A DNA stretch of 40,386 bases from Saccoglossus kowalevskii (lineage: Eukaryota > Hemichordata > Enteropneusta > Harrimaniidae), in NCBI RefSeq assembly GCF_000003605.2, contig NW_003141822.1, forward strand, positions 67,467-107,852, given 5' to 3'. Position 1 is the stretch's first letter; each line of letters begins with the position of its first letter. This document shows, in pieces, positions 34,801 to 40,386 of this stretch. The notes beneath the pieces were generated by a model that was given only the letters and a program-made list of their open reading frames with translations, had not been told where the DNA came from and did not search any database. A program made the translations under genes and the position numbers.

Positions 34801-37800
34801 CACCAGCTTCTAGTATCACGTCCCATATGTATAAACTTGTAATGTCACCATAAAAAGAGGAACCACCAATTGTGACCGAATGGCTGGTAAAAATTCCTAC
34901 AGGAAGTAGCAAATAAATAAATGAAAGAAATTGTATGTTCTGATTACGCTTTTTATTATTCAAATAATTTACTTGCTAGACCTTGGCTGCCGTCTTGGCA
35001 AGTCTTACCATTAGATGATGATCCACGACGCTTAGATAGGTTATCAGACGCTATCAACAAACCGTCTTTATAAATTGCCCATTTACCCAGCGTGCCATTC
35101 CAAGTCAGCGCCATGTGGTGCCATTGTTGGATTCCCAGTAAGATATTCGCCAGAATAGAGTATCTGAATATGTACAATATAGGGAATGTGACAAAGGCAT
35201 CAAGTTTACAGTGATTAAAACTTAACTTCACATAAAGAAAATGGACGCAACTTGCTCGGATATGTAAACGATTTCAACGTATATGACACTTTTGACAGTA
35301 TTTTCCTAGTAATAGATTCACTTTTTTCAAATGAAATATTCAACGTTGCTGTACTGAGCACCTGACGGCAAACCATTATTGCAAAGGATTTCACATAAGT
35401 GAAGTTTATTCTTTGTTGTCTTCCTACCGAGAGCTTTAGACATTTAACCCCAGTCTAATAATGGCATCGATGTACATGAATCTGTTCTAAGACACGACGA
35501 TGAATGAAGTTTGGTCAAAAACGTCTATCACTTTTAAAGCACCATACGATACGGGCGGCACTAATATGCTAATGATATTTAAAGTTCCAAGCAATGGCAT
35601 AGATGACCACTCAACTTACCCAACCGTTTCTATTTCCAAGTTGACAGGGTTTTGGAATAAAATTAACTCGGGCTCTTTACCAGTTCCTTCTTCGCCCACA
35701 TACGCAAACGAGACGATATCTTCCGAAGAATTCACTTGCATCCAAAAAGACAACGTAAACGTTACAAGATTGCGTACATCGTTGGGGGCCCCTGGGAGTA
35801 GTGGGAAATTTATGTCACTGCTCGCTGAAAACATGACATCAAATCCTGTGGGAATAATAAAAGTATATCTCTATTATGTTATTAATAACTTTCAAGAAAA
35901 ATGATGTTTTTGTTATAAATTAAATCGTAAGTTACAGGAAACAATTCTTAAATTGGCCTTCTTTTACTTGTTGCGCACGATAGCACGGTGTTTCAAAGTC
36001 TATTCATGTATAATATTCAACAAAAACAGTTAAAGAGATAAAGAGATGTGGCACTGTGATGACAGTCTCTTCGTTCATTCATGTATCTGAGATCTGCCTT
36101 CTTTTGATTACTGACAAGAATCCGCAGTGTTCTGTGATTTTCATAGCGAAGTGTACGATTGACATGCGTAATGATCTAAACATGGAATATAATTATCAAG
36201 TCATATGACCATGCATGCTAATTATTTTTTTGCGTTTGAAAACAACCACATATTCATTTCGAACTGGATTGCATTGCAAGAACTCCATTCGGACCACCAC
36301 AATAACATTTTAAAGAAAAAAAACGTTTATAATAGCCACAATGCTGCAACATATTAAATCAGACACATAGCCAGTCTGTTAGACGTTTTAAACTGAATTA
36401 AATTAAATTAAGTGGATTGCAGGTCAGATTTTACAAATAGCAACTGGGTAATCAAGAATGTATCTCATCTCATTAAATCTCGATGTGCCTTGGATGTTCT
36501 CTCTCACTGACAATGTAGTAAATCTATCTACATGTGACAGAAGATATATTTTCCCTGCAAGCACTGATCATATAGATAGTGCTGGAATTCTAAACTCAAC
36601 GGGAACACTTGAATTATGAATTTGAAATGGTTTCAAAAATTTGAAAGGAGAAACTGATTGTAAGGGTCATCGTAGCTAAATTGTTGCCCAGTGACAGTGA
36701 GTTCGTGTAAGATTATATTATTACATATAAGACATTCACTTCATTTAATAACTAATTAACTATGTGTTACAATTATCACCTTGGTTATTTGGACTACTAT
36801 TTTTTCTGTTTTTGAATAACCGGAAAATAATGTGGATGGTCCGCTTGAAAATGAATTCTGAACCCTTATGCATTATCCACCTTTGTACACGTATACATAA
36901 GTGCATAGTAATAATGTGAAGAACAGGTAAACTGTGCAAGTTTGTTTTCTCCATTTGGTTATTTTTCCTATTTTGTTGTTGTTTCTACTCTTCATCTCGG
37001 TGCATTCACAAAAGAGGTGGGATAGTAATAAAAAGATGGGGGAAATGATGATGATGTTAAAATCAAGGTCATCTCTCTGTCATACAACATAATAGTCAAT
37101 TTCAGGAGGACATCTGAGGTCCTTGATTATTATCGACCGACGCGCAGCGGAGGTCGATGCGCGACGTACTGTCTGGGTGCATACTTTGAGGTATTCTCGT
37201 AGTAACCTTATTATTATACATCTTTTCCTTTCAAGGATACACCATGAGAATGCTAAAATCCGAAATGTTTAGAATAGAATCAGCGAACTTCTTTGTGCGG
37301 AGTTATGTTTGTTTTTATTATTAGAGGGCGCGTAATCATCCCATATTTGGAATTCGCATTTGCTAATATGGTAGGTTGAAAATACCCCGTTAAATACCGC
37401 AACATTACGGCACGCTGTAACTTATGGCGTTACGGTGGTAGATGTATAATAAGTTATAATAAACACGCATATAAACAATGTGTTACATGATTCATGTTTG
37501 AATTACTCACCACTGCAGGATTTGACTGACGTCATCCCCATTTGTAGTGTAGTCGTTCCCATAGGACATTTGATGCAGGAAGTAGAGCCATAGTTAGGCT
37601 GATAAGTTTCTTTAGGACATACAGAGCATGGCTGAATACCATCCAATGAAAAGTGTCCAGGGGCACACATAGCTATTGTTGAATAATAAAATACTGAATA
37701 TTAATTATTCTAATTTCACTCGCACAGTAGTGTATGGGTACACAAAAACACATTGAATGTCTTGGTAATATTTAAATTGAAATGAGCGTAGTTGATATAA

Positions 37801-39496
37801 TGGGTGAAATACCATTGATCACAGATGACGACTCCAGATTTATATAAATATATTTGTGGAGCACAATTATTGTAATGCATTTTGATTTACATTAGCATTG
37901 CTTTGGTCTAAAATCAGTAAGAATTCTTACGTTGACAATATTCAACATTTGTAGCTCCCACCGTAGACGTTGACATTCCAGCATGGCACGGCTTACACGA
38001 CGTCTGACCCTGCTCATCTTGATAAAATCCAGTCGAACATTGTTCACATTTGTCTGAACTAATATTATAATACGTCCCCAAACCACATGCCGCTGCGTAA
38101 AACAAACAATATATAATGTATTACTCGACGACAGTCAACTGTTCGCACATCACTCGTCAGTATGATTATTGAATGTCATGATATTTAATTTGGGTAGAGA
38201 ACACTGTGACATGATCAGAGTAGTAAACCCATTACTGAATTATCGTGAAAGCTTGCCTATAGCAATCGCAATGACAAATTATACAAATACCATAAGGGAA
38301 ATATGGAAAATTAATAAATTAATAAATCGGTACATTGATGTCATTGAAACTTGCAACTATGCAAAAAGATGAAAACAGTGTTACTATAAATTTAATTGTG
38401 AGTGAGAGCATAACACGAGAACTAGATGCAGAACAATTGGTCTCTAGAAAAACAACTTTAGAATATCATAAGTGCAAATGATTAGCAATAATTTTGTTTT
38501 TGTTTTCTGTGACAAATGAATGATAAACGGCATGTAAGTTTTATATGACTTGATATGTTATAGGATACACGAATCCAAGGAGAACCTCGTGTTGACAAAA
38601 TCATACCGAAGTGAAGAAATACATAGGATGTATTGAAGTAGGTTTATAATTAGCATTAACGAAGACATACGCAACAACATGTCTTACTCAAAGTAGATTC
38701 AGAATACCCAAACCATACCAAACCCAAATGATCATGTTTGTCTAAATAAGATTGTACACATAATGTATAATGTATACATGTATTGAAAACAATGCAGACG
38801 TGTGCACAGTGTTTTTTCAGATGCTCAAATTTATGCTGTTTTGGTTTAATCACATGATTTTAACCCCATATTAACATGCCGCTTAATAATACAAGTTGAA
38901 TGAGAACGCATTTTACATTAAATACCTACCACATGTATGGTTTGTATATCGTGGCAGAAATCCAACACTGCAACCAAGTTCAATACGTCCATACGTAAAA
39001 GATTGCTTTTCAAGTTCCAATTGCTTGTTCCCGAGATTGGACATATTCATGTAACCAGATCTGATTGAATCTTCTACCTTTTTCGCAACTATGTGGGCAT
39101 TCCTGTCAAACATAGGTCCTCTTCCGGCAAAACTATCCGTCACATTTTTGGCTCTCACTTTGATTTTGAAATCAACAAATAACAACATTCCATAAGTCTG
39201 TTCAGGTGACATGGTCCTTGAAAGTCTCAATTTCGGTACCATTGCCGACCTCTCCATGGAGGCTAATCCAATGAAACGTCTGAAAATCAGTCCGTACTGA
39301 TTGGTTGGCGAACACCGGATGCTGACGTCGTGGACAGAGCAGACAACGTCTGAAGAACACGTATCGGGTAAAAAGTATTTATGTAGGTATTTCTGAACTT
39401 CGCCTTTAACGGTTTCCTGTAAATTATTGTCAGTGCAGTTTGGGGTATAATAGTACCACTCAGAAGGAAGAATACTCCATTTAGGATCTTTACTTT
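28710..39496 (-). CDS. SVEP1-like mosaic type I membrane protein, 5' partial
   Basis: Thirteen exons in transcript order: 39496-38930, 38092-37931, 37672-37511, 35845-35620, 35163-35009, 34896-34672, 34319-33915, 33637-33428, 32732-32445, 31700-31482, 30995-30840, 29541-29412, 28872-28710. They join into one frame of 1021 residues with GT-AG sites at every junction and a TGA at the end. Domains by residue: beta module A (1-188), GCC2/GCC3 repeats (189-296), pentraxin/laminin-G-like (297-498), two EGFs plus TSP1 (499-633), sushi (634-703), beta module B with a furin-type site (704-872), GCC2/GCC3 (873-924), transmembrane helix (about 945-965), and a charged tail (to 1021). Vertebrate SVEP1 shares these domain types but is secreted and far larger. 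The N-terminus lies outside the window. Likely a cell-surface adhesion or receptor protein. Confidence 0.88.
29412..29541 (-). CDS. Juxtamembrane and transmembrane exon
   Basis: A short linker (DATTTDSQGKKRE) is followed by a helix of about 21 apolar residues rich in isoleucine (FISIPILIIIIIVSIV), then TCRCW. Extracellular domains precede it, so the protein is type I. The two cysteines at the inner face are candidate palmitoylation sites. The exon leaves in phase 2 before GTAAGT. Confidence 0.9.
30840..30995 (-). CDS. GCC2/GCC3 repeat 3 exon
   Basis: A 156-nt phase 1-1 exon encodes CSIGHFYRHSYCIPCP, then HYQDEEGTLSCKSCP. It follows module B as repeats 1 and 2 follow module A. Confidence 0.9.
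31482..31700 (-). CDS. Beta module B, exon 2
   Basis: A 219-nt phase 1-1 exon encodes YYDRLTSLKSAIVELEHSAS and ends in TCPIGSVQNQVFC. It aligns with the second half of module A (MFDRNAHIVAKK to HTC). Module A has no intron at the place where this exon begins. Confidence 0.82.
32004..32246. mobile_element. TA-flanked element with palindromic ends
   Basis: The 14-bp perfect palindrome GACTGTCGACAGTC stands at both ends (32004-32017 and 32233-32246), and TA lies immediately outside each. A 243-bp MITE with a TA target duplication, as in Tc1/mariner-type elements, is a fair guess. It lies in the intron between the two exons of module B. Confidence 0.45.
32445..32732 (-). CDS. Beta module B, exon 1, with RKRR site
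   Basis: A 288-nt phase 1-1 exon. It carries CSKNGHTSKT, CVKRKECQV and then ENRKRRDAEDGDDD. RKRR is a strong furin-type site and lies before the strand ILVDIQLSKS. It aligns with the first half of module A, which lacks the basic site. Confidence 0.82.
33428..33637 (-). CDS. Sushi (CCP) domain exon
   Basis: A 210-nt phase 1-1 exon begins VCKIPHRPLRGFMEC and ends FPACT, with an internal CSIYCIHGYRF and a W in YIWSHEG. The layout fits a sushi domain. Confidence 0.85.
33915..34319 (-). CDS. EGF-EGF-TSP1 exon
   Basis: One 405-nt phase 1-1 exon holds three domains. EGF 1 begins DTNECASNPC and EGF 2 begins INIDDCKQNIC, both calcium-binding type with aromatic-G-x-x-C ends. A thrombospondin type 1 repeat follows with WSEWSEWSEC and CSHTCSHG. 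The tryptophans match C-mannosylation sites and CSHTC matches the O-fucosylation site of TSP1 repeats. Confidence 0.95.
34672..34896 (-). CDS. Pentraxin/laminin-G-like domain, exon 3
   Basis: Contains FYGDITSLYIWDVILEAGDI, the closing strand pair typical of pentraxins (G-D-I, L-x-x-W-D). A tail then ends in MPSMCD before GTGAG. Confidence 0.87.
35009..35163 (-). CDS. Pentraxin/laminin-G-like domain, exon 2
   Basis: Contains QQWHHMALTWNGTLGKWA, then IYKDGLL: the conserved W-H-x-A-x-T-W and Y-x-D-G core of the pentraxin-like fold. The exon is phase 2 in and phase 1 out with a GTAAG donor. The frame continues beyond 35009 only as intron. Confidence 0.87.
35620..35845 (-). CDS. Pentraxin/laminin-G-like domain, exon 1
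   Basis: Starts FDVMFSASSDINFP and continues with VTFTLSFWMQVNSSED, the beta-strand pattern that opens pentraxin and laminin-G folds. It enters in phase 1 and leaves in phase 2 before GTAAG. Confidence 0.82.
37126..37450 (+). repeat. Interspersed repeat X, copy 2
   Basis: The fullest copy of repeat X, within the intron between GCC2/GCC3 repeat 2 and the pentraxin-like exons. It has an inverted CGACC...GGTCG start, the shared CGCGTAATC and AAAATACCCCGT stretches, and ends near TTACGGTGGTAGATGTA. No open frame, so probably nonautonomous. Confidence 0.88.
37511..37672 (-). CDS. GCC2/GCC3 repeat 2 exon
   Basis: A 162-nt phase 1-1 exon, the same length as the preceding repeat. It encodes CAPGHFSLDGIQPCSVC, then TYQPNYGSTSCIKCP. 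The equal lengths point to tandem exon duplication. Confidence 0.9.
37931..38092 (-). CDS. GCC2/GCC3 repeat 1 exon
   Basis: A 162-nt phase 1-1 exon encodes ACGLGTYYNISSDKCEQC, then GFYQDEQGQTSCKPC: the cysteine pattern of GCC2/GCC3 (ephrin-receptor-like) repeats, which are common in SVEP1 and related extracellular proteins. Confidence 0.9.
38930..39496 (-). CDS. Beta module A exon (SVEP1-like)
   Basis: A 567-nt phase 1-1 exon, the largest in the gene. It contains EWYYYTPNCTDNN, a paired-cysteine stretch (DTCSSDVVC), then MFDRNAHIVAKKVED, and ends in CSVGFLPRYTNHTC, which leads into the next GCC2/GCC3 repeat. The same pattern recurs in exons 32732-32445 plus 31700-31482, so the two are internal duplicates. 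I recognise the pattern from SVEP1-type proteins, but no named domain can be given with certainty. Confidence 0.8.
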
Positions 39497-40339
39497 CTGG
39501 TCAAATAAAAATCAATGACAGTCGTTGAGTACATTAAAACTAAAACATAATGTAATGTCATTACATGATGTTGTGACAATAACACGACCAAATAACACGG
39601 AGTCTCGTTACGATGTGTTTTGCCGAAAACTAATAAGCATTGCAAGTACTGTTACCTAATTTCAATCGTCCTAGATGCGCCTATGTCTAAAATATTCACA
39701 TTGGCGAATGGAATCCAATGAGACTGTTACCATGATCTGTTCTAATGAAAACGAGACGTCATCTTGCTGACGTCACTTGTAGCTCTTTTTTTGGGTCGTA
39801 AGTCATGAGAAAAATAATGCTTATTTTATTTAATTATTTAAAGCGCATATTGAATTTTTTGTTTAAATATAACCGCATAAAGATAATATATCTTACAAAA
39901 TGTATGTCACCGGAAGGCTGACCTTGACAGTACACAGCGACATCGACCCACATTACTTTGTAATAATTTAAAGTATTCTCGTAATAGCTTCATATTATTA
40001 TTGTTTGATGATTTGATGTCTGGAACATGTATGGCCATGTTATTAAGATAATACACTTAGCATTTTGCATTTAGATCTTTCCGATAACTATACTTCCGGT
40101 CATCATTAGACCGTTTTGAAGATTGTCAAATGTGATTTAGAAGATAATTACTCGTTGCACAGATCTCGCGATAATGTAATTCCCCTTCTATCAAACACTC
40201 TAACTATAAATGTACATGTTTTGTCAGTATAGTAGGGTAAGTTAGAACAAATTGTCATCTTATTGAAAAAAAAGAATGAATTCGAATGTATATTCATCAT
40301 CTAGTCTTACTAGTTTTGTTCTTCGTAAACCATTATTAT

Positions 40340-40340
<1 letters not shown>
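39497..40340. other. Intron upstream of beta module A exon
   Basis: The exon at 39496 enters in phase 1, so at least one more coding exon lies further upstream on the minus strand. None was recognised here, so the intron probably runs past the window edge. Confidence 0.55.
39925..39997. repeat. Fragment of interspersed repeat X
   Basis: GACAGTAC, CATCGACC and GTATTCTCGTAATAG occur in the order seen at the start of repeat X copies 1 and 2. Only about 70 bp match. Confidence 0.45.

Positions 40341-40386
<46 letters not shown>
40341..40386. repeat. (AT)n microsatellite at window edge
   Basis: At least 22 AT dinucleotides running to the last base. True length is unknown. Confidence 0.97.

Noticed and set aside
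35500-35904. 134-residue plus-strand open frame
   Set aside because: It is the antisense shadow of the pentraxin-like exon, whose splice sites and motifs are on the minus strand.

Overview
The window is nuclear DNA of an invertebrate animal. Genes are split into many short exons with GT-AG introns, intergenic DNA is AT-rich, microsatellites and small DNA transposons are frequent, and the proteins are secreted or membrane-anchored mosaics (LDL-receptor class A, CAP, EGF, thrombospondin type 1, sushi, pentraxin/laminin-G-like, GCC2/GCC3). The domain mix fits a marine lophotrochozoan or an invertebrate deuterostome; the sequence alone does not fix the phylum.

Plus strand, left to middle (about 0.7-27.6 kb): a tandem family of small secreted proteins made of LDLa module(s) followed by a CAP (CRISP/antigen-5/PR-1) domain. 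Copy A (695-5545) has two LDLa modules joined by a glycine-rich exon, and its signal-peptide exon is missing, probably left of the window. Copy A' (about 8.96-10.17 kb) is a decayed duplicate of two CAP exons of A, with broken splice acceptors and a 730-bp transposon-like insertion. Copy B (19507-22317) is complete: TATA box, signal peptide, a mini-exon encoding two LM-RKR repeats, one LDLa, CAP, and 265 residues in all. Copy C (about 24.9-27.6 kb) is a decayed relative with a TATA box and a signal-peptide-like exon, an LDLa remnant and a frameshifted CAP part.

Minus strand, right part (39496 down to 28710): thirteen consecutive exons of one gene, read in a single consistent frame of 1021 residues. 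They encode the C-terminal part of a single-pass membrane protein of SVEP1-like domain composition: an SVEP1-like beta module, two GCC2/GCC3 repeats, a pentraxin/laminin-G-like domain, two EGFs, one TSP1, one sushi domain, a second beta module with an RKRR furin-type site, a third GCC2/GCC3 repeat, a transmembrane helix and a short charged tail. The 5' exons lie beyond the right edge.

The rest is intergenic or intronic DNA. It carries a 30-bp minisatellite in an intron of A, a 212-bp inverted duplication beside A', two TTAA-flanked MITE-like elements, a family of about 300-bp interspersed repeats (three copies plus a fragment), a TA-flanked element ending in a perfect palindrome, and several simple repeats. 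A small GC-richer island near 7.3-7.9 kb with a CRE, a YY1-type motif and an ATG exon followed by a good donor may be an unrecognised promoter. The CAP cluster and the membrane gene are convergent and do not overlap. All calls rest on reading frames, splice sites and motif recognition; no database search was possible.
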